In this document: piece after piece, positions 53,836-64,000 of the stretch
Position numbering within the stretch: position 1 is the stretch's first letter
Layout of the letters: every line of letters begins with the position of its first letter
Made by a program: the position numbers and the translations under genes
Assembly: GCF_937616625.2 (NCBI RefSeq)
Contig: NC_065571.1
Coordinates: forward strand, 55,847,651-55,911,650
Direction of reading: 5' to 3'
Length of the DNA: 64,000 bases
From: Mercurialis annua
Lineage: Eukaryota > Streptophyta > Magnoliopsida > Malpighiales > Euphorbiaceae
The notes under the pieces: generated by a model
What the model was told of the DNA's origin: nothing
The model's database searches: none
The model's input: the letters and a program-made list of their open reading frames with translations, nothing else

Positions 53836-56673
53836 CACGATCCATTTTCATGAATCGCGACCGGCGCTAGGGTATGGGTAATGTAGTACCAAAACCCGTA
53901 GCTAGCCTTTCAATTAACATATAAACCTACAGAAAACCAATGCTCGGGGGCAACCGAGACTTCAGCCTAAATCTAGCAGTTATAATATTCCACAATTAAT
54001 ATAACATGCTTAGCCAATTCCGAGACTAATATAGATTTATCATAAATCAATGTAAATATTATAATCATACCAAAGCAATATAACCAGTCGAACCAATCCG
54101 ACAAAATATACAGTAATAATAAAGACGTCTAGTTACTACTGCGGTCTAAGAATAAAATAGTTTCACTGTTTTACTAAAATAAAAGGGAACCTCCGAGGAA
54201 AAGTAAATGCGGAGATCACCAGACTCACTCAGATCATAACCCTGGGGAAAATTGGGAAAACAACGGGGTCAGATATACTGAGATGAGTTTATACCACTAT
54301 CTACATTTACTAAGTGGAAAACCTTTAAAACGTTTAAAACATTTAATAACGATATTACGGATAATAGTTGGAACCCTAATCCACAATTCTAAATAAAAAA
54401 CATAATCCAACAGGTCTGGTCCCGAGAGTTGAGCTACACCGAGTTACCACTGACCACACTTATACCAGAGTCCCGAGAGCTGAGCTACACCGAGTTACTC
54501 TACTTGGTCCCGAGAGCTATGCTCACACCGAGTTACCACATTACCATAATTACCTTTCCCAGATCATTACCGGTGCGCACGCAGTCCTAATGATGCCCAT
54601 TAGGTAGCATGTTCCACCTAGAAGTCATAATATAAAAACAGTTCGAAATATACGTACAGTATATATATATTTAATATTAAAATAACAATTTACTTAATAA
54701 AGCGGTAAATAGTAAGTACAAACTCACTCCTTGCTAATCCACGTAATAACAGGCAAGCAGCTAATCCTGGTTTGCCTTTGGAGCACGAACAATAGACGAG
54801 TCTAGACAAATAAAATAATTATTAAAAACAGAGCCTAACTCTAGAGAGTACTAGACACCACATAGGACTAGCACAATTAACACGTCGGAATTAAATAAAC
54901 CAGAACAACACAAAAATACCCAAAAGGTAATAAAGCCCAATTTAAATAAGTCTATTGAGTTCTCGCTTAAAATTCAATTTATAGATATTATTTAATAACT
55001 TTAAATAATAAATAATTTCCAAATAGTGAGTTAGCCGAGTTACCAATAACTACCAAGCTAACCTCACTGGTCGGGTGACCCAAGTCTAACCCGACTCAAA
55101 ACAATTATCAAATATAAACCCAAGTTTATATTTATAAAATAATTTAGCAAAATAATAATCCATTTTAAAAGCGGAACTCAATAACTTCAATTCTAAGTAA
55201 CCCAAGTTACAAATCAAAAACTTAATCATTTTAAGTTAATAAAAGTTTAGGGACTAAATTGTACTTTTGCCAATTAGGGACTAAATTGTACTTTAGTCAA
55301 TTTGATATCCGAAATCAAATTAATTGCTTTTCTTATTAATTAAAACCAACCATAAAGTTATTAACTAAAAATCCACTTAATTAAGTTATAAAATAAGTTC
55401 AGGGACTAAATTGTAATTTAGCCAATTTCGTGCCAAATTGACATTCAAAAATAAATATAATTACCCGAGTAATTATATTAATTTAAGCTATAAAAATTTA
55501 ACGTATAAAATTTACCCATTTAAAATTTAAGTTATTATCGAAACAAATGAATGAAACTTAAAGGATCAAATAAATTCAAACAAAACATATCAATGATCAA
55601 AGTGGCAAAAAGACCATCTTCTTCATTCAAAAGCAGTAACCCGCCAAGCCATGGAAATAAGCCATCAATTCAACTTTTACTTACAAAATCAAGAATCTCA
55701 ATTTAAGCAAGCCTTTAATCATAACTCTAAGTATTTACACAATCTCAGAAACGCAATCTTAGGTAACAATCATGAATCAATGTAATACCGAACTAATCTT
55801 AACAACGAAACCAAGAACAATCGATTTCCTACGGATCCGAATTGGCTACAATCATGACAACAATTTTGATGAAAACCGACTTTAGAATCATTCAAACTAA
55901 AGTAATAGAGAGTAAGAATCCTTCTAAGGATCTAAGAACAACGGCAGTAAACATACAAACTCAAAACAGAATTTATAAAGCTTTAAAACGGAAACCGTAC
56001 GGCGATTGAAACGGGATCGATTACGTACCGTTTGGCAAAACCGAGATAGGGAATCGAAGGTACGGGAGTCTAGAACGTCTGGGATCAAACGGAATCAGTT
56101 TCGATCTAGAAACGAACAAGAACGATCAACAAAACGGAATATCGTTCAAAGGTAAAATCTGGAAATCAAAGAAACTAGAAAACTTACCAAACAGCGATCT
56201 TTGGAAGATGATAACTGCTTCGATACTCGGCCAAAGAACGAAAGAAAAGTGGCTAGGTTTAGTTTGCAGCGTGATCTAGGTTTTCTGTTTAGAAGTCGCT
56301 TTTAAATAACGAGTGGAAACGGGCCGTAAACGAGTTCGAAGTGAGCTAGACGAAAGGGTACCATGGGCTGTCATGTTCTCGAACGAGAACAGCCCATTTG
56401 GGCATGGTTCTCGTTCGAGAACCCCTGGTCTCGAACGAGACCAGGCCTGGAAGGGTGGATTCTCGTTCGAGAATCTCACATTCTCGAACGGGAATCCACC
56501 AAAACATATTTTTTTTTCTTTTTAATCAAATTTAAAAACAAATGGTTGAACCAAAAATCAACCCCAAACCAACTCAATCGAATCAAGCCGCTATCATCGA
56601 AGTTACTTCAAAACGACCGGAAAAATTGTCGGAAATTATCGAAAAATAAATTAAAATTTTACGGGATATTACA
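53836..56673 (-). repeat. 3' LTR of the Gypsy-type element, 2838 bp
   Basis: Includes a three-unit tandem repeat near 54418-54540 (CCCGAGAGCTGAGCTACACC then GAGTTAC), two AGGGACTAAATTGTA repeats near 55250-55290 with a third at 55400, and a cluster of short hairpins at 56373-56490. The inner LTR end (CACGA) has lost or altered its CA terminus. Confidence 0.9.
56373..56490. repeat. Cluster of short hairpins built on TCTCG-AA/TT-CGAGA
   Basis: In ~120 bp there are GTTCTCGAACGAGAAC, its reverse complement GTTCTCGTTCGAGAAC, CCTGGTCTCGAACGAGACCAGG (stem of 10), TTCTCGTTCGAGAA and TTCTCGAACGGGAA. Neighbouring copies are also complementary to each other, so larger folds are possible. The same cluster is in the other LTR at 63741-63862. 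Confidence 0.9.
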
Positions 56674-56685
56674 TTCTCCCCAACT
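56674..56685 (-). other. Polypurine tract of the Gypsy-type element
   Basis: The minus strand reads AGTTGGGGAGAA immediately before TGTAATATCCCG. Confidence 0.75.
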
Positions 56686-56791
56686 AATTAAAAATTCGTC
56701 CTCGAATTTAACACGATAAGCAAAAACCACCAGAACAACACGTAACACAAGTAAAAATCATAAAAGTTACAGAAACTCAAGATATCGTACC

Positions 56792-57142
56792 TCACGGAAA
56801 AAGAAAAGGATAGCGATTCCGCATATCCGACTCGGTCTCCCAAGTACACTCCTCTACAGAATGATTGCGCCAGAGAACTTTGACCATCGGAATCTCCTTG
56901 TTCCGCAATTTACGCACTTGCGTATCAACAATCTCAACTGGCTGCTCCTCATAGGACAGCTCCTGGTCAATTTCAACACTCTGAGGCACAATCACGTGCG
57001 AAGGATCAGAAATGCACTTCCTCAACATAGAAACATGAAACACAGGATGTACTAACGACATGTCTGGCGGCAGAACCAGACGATAAGCCACAGCTCCAAT
57101 CCTCTCTGAAATCTCATAAGGACCAATATACCTCGGCGCCAA
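56792..57142 (-). pseudogene. Gypsy integrase C-terminus with chromodomain-like end (remnant)
   Basis: 116-codon frame reading PRYIGPYEISERIGAVAYRL, LVHPVFHVSMLRKC, then VKVLWRNHSVEECTWE and MRNRYPFLFP. The first part is the C-terminal integrase block of Gypsy Pol; the last is the W-x(5)-E-x-TWE pattern of the chromodomain that directs chromovirus integration. A few more degraded codons can be followed to about 57190 after a one-base shift near 57145. The remainder of Pol and all of Gag are absent. Confidence 0.88.
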
Positions 57143-57190
57143 CTTTCCTTAACGCCAAAACGAACCTCGAATCTCAAATCTGAAACTGAT

Positions 57191-60100
57191 TTGCAATATA
57201 ACAATTACAACACTCATAAGCGTAAAATTTGGATCTTATCAATTCGGTGCTCCAACAATCACTCGATCAATACAATGTGAATAATCAACAAATTATTCAA
57301 CTGGGAGCCACAATTACTCTATACCGGAGTGGTTTCCAAAACCAGTTCGAGACCTAACTATTATAAAATTTCCAGTGTCCACTATACGACTAAGCGCTAA
57401 CTCAACTGTTGTTCTCCAAAATCTAAACTCTTTAGCCTTAACAAAACAATAACACTGCAACATAGCTGTCAGAATCTATCGTTCTAAAATAATTTCTTAT
57501 ATCCTCTTATAATATCTCGACATCAAAATGACCGACATCAAAACCCAATAACTTCAGATAATATTTCGGTTCCCAAACAAACATTATAATAATCATCTAA
57601 TCTTAACGATTGGTACTAGCTCGATAATACTATTAACTTGTGAAACAACAACACAAAAACTCATATCGCAATTCAGAGAAAAGCGAACCTCTCTCATGAT
57701 AACAAAATAAATTCTATATCAAAGATAGCCAAATCCATCATAATGATTCTTCCAATCACTCAGAAACATAACGCCACGACTACTCTAAACATTGACTGCA
57801 TCTGACAACATAAAATTTTGTCGCCAACCAAGGGTTCAACAACTGACCCAACGATATCCATCATTACGATAATACCCTCTATAACAAAATCGATCAACCA
57901 ATCATGGTGGTGGAAACCTATTAACCGCGATTTCGATTTTTTTTTTAAATCAACTATCTCATATAACCAAATCGAACTCAAATCCTCAAAATTATTCAAT
58001 CAATTGACTATAGTCTCGTATACAACGAGAAATCAAAACGATTAGTTTACTACGACCGGATAGTTAGTTATGCTCAAAACCAACTCCTGTGAGTATAAAA
58101 TCTTTTAATACTAATATTTTATATACAGAAAATTTTCCACCCTATTTAAAAGACTCAACGTCTTACACCTTCTTTTGCATTCAAAAATCGGGATACTTTT
58201 ATCATTGAAAAACCATCGGTTTAGCAAACCCTTGAAAAATTTCAAAACCTCCACATTTAAAATCTGATTTTTTTTTCTTACCTCTAATATATTTGCAAAT
58301 TTATAAACAGTTCAACTGTCAAAATTTATGCTCTCTTAAATCAAACTCGTTAAAACACTCTTTAAATAATTTATACTTAAAAAGCCAACTGTGGCAGAAT
58401 TTTCCGTATTCAAAATACACATTAATGTTTCAAACATACCAAAATTTTAAAGCGCTTCTAAATTTTCTCAAACAAAACACCATATGAAGACATCGCTTAA
58501 GCGAAAAATTTATTATCTCTTTTAAATCAATTTTGACAAAAATTCTCCCTTTTCTCAGAAAGATAAAATCAGCAATGTAAATCTCTTGTTTATAAACATA
58601 CCTTATATCAGTACACCAAAATACTTTGGACAATTTCAATCTGAAAAGATAAGGTTTCTTTTAAAAATACAGTGTATACACACACATGAGCAAAACCAAT
58701 ATCCTTAAATCACAAATCCTTAAATCACGAATCGAAAATTATCATGAACTCTTCCTACTCTGACTCTAACCATAAACCGCACTTGGCACAACTATGTCCC
58801 GAGCGCAACCTCAAAATCATTCTTACTCACCACCAAAAGATTCTGATTCTACAGACCATAATCTCACAGCAAAAACATCTAATAACCATCATCATCATCA
58901 CAGAGTATTTGTCTAGCTACCTTCCGGTAACAGTTTCAAAATCATTTGAAATTCCACAACTTTATAAATACATTTACCCCAAAGGGACTCGCGAGTTTGT
59001 TCTAAGACATTTTTCTAAAAACACTTTGTCGATAAAATCTATTTTACATAATTGTGCGCCAGGGTGATGACATCTCTCATCCCCAAAGAGTTGCATCCAA
59101 CCCTAATAATTTCTATGCACGTGATGCATGTACTATTGTGCATGTATTAATTATTAATTTATCTTATAGTTTAGTGAACATACTTTGTGTTCAATGCAAC
59201 CCTATTCGTGACATTCTACATGCATGTTCAAGATATGTCTGGGCACAATTACGTGTTGAAAATATTTCAAATTTCAGCAAATCAATCTTTGAAATCCATT
59301 TCTTAATAAAACATTTGCTAGACGTTACACTATGTGAGATGTGCACTTGATAACCTCAAAATATTTCTCAAAATTCCTTACTTGTAACCTAGCAACATTC
59401 GATGCTATAAAAAAATTCAACCTAAAATTCTGTTACAACTCTTCCGCATAAAAATCTAACTACCCTAAACCCTAATCGAAACTCATTCCCAAAGAAATAA
59501 CACATCAAACGTTCTTACCAAATCTACCGCCAGCTCCCGCATCGCATCATCAGACTTGATGGAAACACCAGTGCATTAATACACCGATCTATCTTCTCCG
59601 TTCAGAGTTTTCAATATCCGATCTAGGATAATCAGATATCATCAGCCAATCTGAAGGAAGTACTTCCCTCGTATTCCTCGATATCGAAACCCCAAGGTTT
59701 CGATCCACGAAACAGAAACAGCAAAGCCCGGCGCAACCCAAAACCGAACAAAAGAGGAAGAAGATCAAAAAGAAGATCTTACTCAAAGGTCAAAACTATA
59801 CATCGAGGTAAGGCAACCATAACCACATGATTAGATCATCTCACGTGCTACACCGCACGAAGAGACAAAACTAAAACAATCAACTTAGTCCAACAGACAA
59901 GCGAGTTATAAAACACAAATAATGTTCACAAGATAACAAATCTGAAAATCGAAAACCACGAAACCATGCCATTGAACACAATTTACTCAAGCATTCTTAA
60001 AACAAATCAGGATATGCCACAACATTTCCTTGAAATCTCATTATAAATTTACCATGTAAATATATCGTCCTTTAATAGTACGCTTCAAAATTCGTTTTGA

Positions 60101-61308
60101 AATTAAAAACAAATACGAAAACTTCCAAATTTTGCTGAGCCCCAAGGTTAAAACAAAATCACATTTTGTAAAAATCTCTTCTTATTAATCAGTTGCTTTA
60201 AAACGGATACCCAAGTATCTCAGACAATAAAATTATCGAGCTAGCCGAGTTATTACAACTACCAAGCTCAACTCCTAAATTTGGGTGACCCAAGTCGAAC
60301 CCAAAACAATCGTTTATAAAACGTATTTAAAATATTTGTAAATCCGGAAAAGTATTTTAATAAAATTTCCATCCCTTCAAATTTTGGGAGCTCAATTTAA
60401 AACAACCGCTAAACGGTAATTTAAAACTCAAGTGAGAATTCTTTGATTTCAAACATCTATTCTGTAAATCCCAAAAATTTAAAATGCTGGCATACTACAA
60501 CATGATAAAATAACTTCAACGTTAAATTCTTAAAACAATGACTTATCTCATAAAACATCATTTGAAACCATCGCTTGTTAACACCAGACCAAACATAATA
60601 TTTCAAAATATTTACTGGCAACTCAACCAAAAACCATCTTTTTAAGAATTTAAAATTAAACTTCTCTTATAATTCTATGTCGATATACAAATCGGATAAA
60701 ACAATATTCTCGATAAAAATCTCTAAATCAACATGTGGTCAAACAATGCATGACCATCAAACACGTTTTAAGGTTTAACCCAAAATCTCTTTAATTGAAA
60801 AATAAGGCTAACGTCCAACATACGATCACATTTAACATCAACAATTGAGGCCAAAGCCAAGATGTACTTTATTAACAAGGCAAAGGCAGTTCAACGCATC
60901 ACGTAAAATAACTGTAACATTACCATAAATTCTAAATCGTTTTAGGCATAAACGACAAGTCTTATCAAACATCATACCCAAGTATGAGTCTTTAGGAAAA
61001 TTTACCAACCTATGATTTCCCGAGAAATCAAAAGCAATTATAATCACCCAAGTGAAATAATCTCAACATGATAAAACACAGCAATTAACATCCAAGTGAA
61101 ATAAATTGTCAATCAAAGCATCAATACCAAATAAGGACTGACAGACATCACCTATAGGATGTAGGCTGAAGGTTTGAAAACAAATGATGACGTTTAAAAG
61201 ACAAGACACGAATCCTAATTCCGCAGTAGTTCCTAAGACACGATATCAACTTATCATACCAAAAACACATAGCAATTAACATGCATAAGGCCTTGGTTTG
61301 AAACCAAA
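57191..61308 (-). other. Non-coding internal region of the Gypsy-type element
   Basis: About 4.1 kb without any pol or gag motif. A segment near 60236-60310 (GAGCTAGCCGAGTTATTAC ... GGGTGACCCAAGTCGAACCC) closely parallels the LTR at 55025-55100 (GAGTTAGCCGAGTTACCAA ... GGGTGACCCAAGTCTAACCC), so part of the internal region derives from a related LTR. No open frame here carries a recognisable domain. Confidence 0.55.
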
Positions 61309-61320
61309 GCTCTGATACCA
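61309..61320 (-). other. Primer-binding site (initiator-Met type)
   Basis: The minus strand reads TGGTATCAGAGC, seven bases inside the 5' LTR end. This is the standard PBS of many plant Gypsy and Copia elements and fixes the orientation. Confidence 0.9.
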
Positions 61321-61327
61321 AGTTTTT

Positions 61328-64000
61328 CACGACCCATTTTCATGAATCGCGACCGGCGCTAGGGTATGGGTAATGTAGTACCAAAACCCGTAGCTAGCCT
61401 TTCAATTAACATATAAACCTACAGAAAACCAATGCTCGGGGGCAACCGAGACTTCAGCCTAAATCTAGCAGTTATAATATTCCACAATTAATATAACATG
61501 CTTAGCCAATTCCGAGACTAATATAGATTTATCATAAATCAATGTAAATATTATAATCATACCAAAGCAATATAACCAGTCGAACCAATCCGACAAAATA
61601 TACAGTAATAATAAAGACGTCTAGTTACTACTGCGGTCTAAGAATAAAATAGTTTCACTGTTTTACTAAAATAAAAGGGAACCTCCGAGGAAAAGTAAAT
61701 GCGGAGATCACCAGACTCACTCAGATCATAACCCTGGGGAAAATTGGGAAAACAACGGGGTCAGATATACTGAGATGAGTTTATACCACTATCTACATTT
61801 ACTAAGTGGAAAACCTTTAAAACGTTTAAAACATTTAATAACGATATTACGGATAATAGTTGGAACCCTAATCCACAATTCTAAATAAAAAACATAATCC
61901 AACAGGTCTGGTCCCGAGAGCTGAGCTACACCGAGTTACCACTGACCACACTTATACCAGAGTCCCGAGAGCTGAGCTACACCGAGTTACTCTACTTGGT
62001 CCCGAGAGCTATGCTCACACCGAGTTACCACATTACCATAATTACCTTTCCCAGATCATTACCGGTGCGCACGCAGTCCTAATGATGCCCATTAGGTAGC
62101 ATGTTCCAACTAGAAGCCATAATATAAAAACAGTTCGAAATATACGTACAGTATATATATATTTAATATTAAAATAACAATTTACTTAATAAAGCGGTAA
62201 ATAGTAAGTACAAACTCACTGCTTGCTAATCCACGTAATAACAGGCAAGCAGCTAATCCTGGTTCGCCTTTGGAGCACGAACAATAGACGAGTCTAGACA
62301 AATAAAATAATTATTAAAAACAGAGCCTAACTCTAGAGAGTACTAGACACCACATAGGACTAGCACAATTAACACGTCGGAATTAAATAAACCAGAACAA
62401 CACAAAAATACCCAAAAGGTAATAAAGCCCAATTTAAATAAGTCTATTGAGTTCTCGCTTAAAATTCAATTTATAGATATTATTTAATAACTTTAAATAA
62501 TAAATAATTTTCAAATAGTGGGTTAGCCGAGTTACCAATAACTACCAAGCTAACCTCACTGGTCGGGTGACCCAAGTCTAACCCGACTCAAAACAATTAT
62601 CAAATATAAACCCAAGTTTATATTTATAAAATAATTTAGCAAAATAATAATCCATTTTAAAAGCGGAACTCAATAACTTCAATTCTAAGTAACCCAAGTT
62701 ACAAATCAAAAACTTAATCATTTTAAGTTAATAAAAGTTTAGGGACTAAATTGTACTTTTGCCAATTAGGGACTAAATTGTACTTTAGTCAATTTCGTGC
62801 CAAATTGACATTCAAAAATAAATATAATTACCCGAGTAATTATATTAATTTAAGCTATAAAAATTTAACGTATAAAATTTACCCATTTAAAATTTAAGTT
62901 ATTATCGAAACAAATGAATGAAACTTAAAGGATCAAATAAATTCAAACAAAACATATCAATGATCAAAGTGGCAAAAAGACCATCTTCTTCATTCAAAAG
63001 CAGTAACCCGCCAAGCCATGGAAATAAGCCATCAATTCAACTTTTACTTACAAAATCAAGAATCTCAATTTAAGCAAGCCTTTAATCATAACTCTAAGTA
63101 TTTACACAATCTCAGAAACGCAATCTTAGGTAACAATCATGAATCAATGTAATACCGAACTAATCTTAACAACGAAACCAAGAACAATCGATTTCCTACG
63201 GATCCGAATTGGCTACGATCATGACAACAATTTTGATGAAAACCGACTTTAGAATCATTCAAACTAAAGTAATAGAGAGTAAGAATCCATCTAAGGATCT
63301 AAGAACAACGGCAGTAAACATACAAACTCAAAACAGAATTTATAAAGCTTTAAAACGGAAACCGTACGGCGATTGAAACGGGATCGATTACGTACCGTTT
63401 GGCAAAACCGAGATAGGGAATCGAAGGTACGGGAGTCTAGAACATCTGGGATCAAACGGAATCAGTTTCGATCTAGAAACGAACAAGAACGATCAACAAA
63501 ACGGAATATCGTTCAAAGGTAAAATCTGGAAATCAAAGAAACCAGAAAACTTACCAAACAGCGATCTTTGGAAGATGATAACTGCTTCGATACTCGGCGA
63601 AAGAACGAAAGAAAAGTGGCTAGGTTTAGTTTGCAGCGTGATCTAGGTTTTCTGTTTAGAAGTCACTTTTAAATAACGAGTGGAAACGGGCCGTAAACGA
63701 GTTCGAAGTGAGCTAGACGAAATGGTACCATGGGCTGTCATGTTCTCGAACGAGAACAGCCCATTTGGGCATGGTTCTCGTTCGAGAACCCCTGGTCTCG
63801 AACGAGACCAGGCCTGGAAGGGTGGATTCTCGTTCGAGAATCCACATTCTCGAACGGGAATCCACCAAAACATATTTTTTTTTCTTTTTAATCAAATTAA
63901 AAAATAAATGGTTGAACCAAAAATCAACCCCAAACCAACTCAATCGAATCAAACCGCTATCATCGAAGTTACTTCAAAACGACCGGAAAAATTGTCGGAA
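61328..64000 (-). repeat. 5' LTR of the Gypsy-type element (about 39 bp missing at window edge)
   Basis: Close to identical to 53836-56634, with scattered substitutions and one ~125-bp deletion at about 62792 relative to the other LTR. The deletion lies between two copies of a short AGYCAATTT repeat. Confidence 0.92.

Larger units (their letters stand above)
53836..64000 (-). mobile_element. Large Gypsy-type LTR element with ~2.84-kb LTRs, mostly non-coding (runs off the right edge)
   Basis: Direct repeats 53836-56673 and 61328->64000 flank an internal region of about 4.65 kb. On the minus strand the LTR begins TGTAATATCCCG. The PBS TGGTATCAGAGC (initiator Met type) follows the 5' LTR at 61309-61320, and the polypurine tract TTGGGGAGAA precedes the 3' LTR. 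The only coding remnant is an integrase C-terminus with chromodomain-like end at 56792-57142, so its parent was a chromovirus-type Gypsy element. It inserted in Copia 2. The total would be about 10.2 kb. Confidence 0.9.

Noticed and set aside
56313..56719. Overlapping frames of 70-118 codons with FSNENSPFGHG-like repeats
   Set aside because: They translate the hairpin cluster in the LTR; both strands and several frames are open for the same compositional reason.
58744..59350. Two plus-strand frames of about 100 codons in the Gypsy-type internal region
   Set aside because: No gag/pol motif, opposite to the element strand, and ordinary for AT-rich DNA.

Overview
The window looks like repeat-dense nuclear DNA of a flowering plant, most likely a eudicot. 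The support is an intron-containing thaumatin-like (PR-5) gene, plant-type Copia and Gypsy LTR retrotransposons, plant L1-type LINEs with a DUF4283/CCHC ORF1 and an ORF2 ending in RNase H, tRNA-derived SINEs, Helitrons, and hAT, Mutator and Stowaway MITEs. The intergenic DNA is AT-rich. No rRNA, functional tRNA, CRISPR array or bacterial-type operon was seen.

Layout. 1-2.9 kb: two LINE scraps and AT-rich DNA. 2.95-8.86 kb: a young Copia element on the minus strand with a 5-bp target duplication. 9.35-10.31 kb: a foldback Mutator-like element. 10.69-11.51 kb and 21.70-22.50 kb: two copies of one hAT MITE. 13.26-14.85 kb: a Helitron with a Stowaway MITE in its 5' end. 16.14-17.58 kb: the only confident host gene, a thaumatin-like protein on the minus strand. 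17.8-23.3 kb: SINEs, a Mutator-type MITE, LINE fragments, a possible CACTA relic. 23.3-29.4 kb: a LINE on the plus strand. 29.5-29.75 kb: a possible small secreted Cys-rich peptide gene. 30.1-42.2 kb: Helitrons joined end to end, interrupted by a very young non-coding LTR element (30.94-35.90 kb, LTRs identical by eye) carrying a palindromic minisatellite. 43.29-49.33 kb: a full-length LINE on the minus strand with a perfect 18-bp target duplication. 50.32-53.83 kb: a Copia element cut by a large Gypsy-type element with about 2.84-kb LTRs, which runs off the right edge.

The most interesting observation is inside the thaumatin-like gene. Its second intron (130 bp) is exactly one 122-bp hAT-type MITE plus one copy of its 8-bp target duplication. 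The duplicated bases, CAGGTAAG on the coding strand, supply the splice donor at one end and the acceptor CAG at the other, so splicing would regenerate the pre-insertion reading frame. This looks like a new intron created by a DNA transposon. The other intron of the same gene appears to use a GC donor.

All calls were made by reading the sequence; no alignment or search was run. Boundaries with matching target duplications are firm, and the others are marked approximate.
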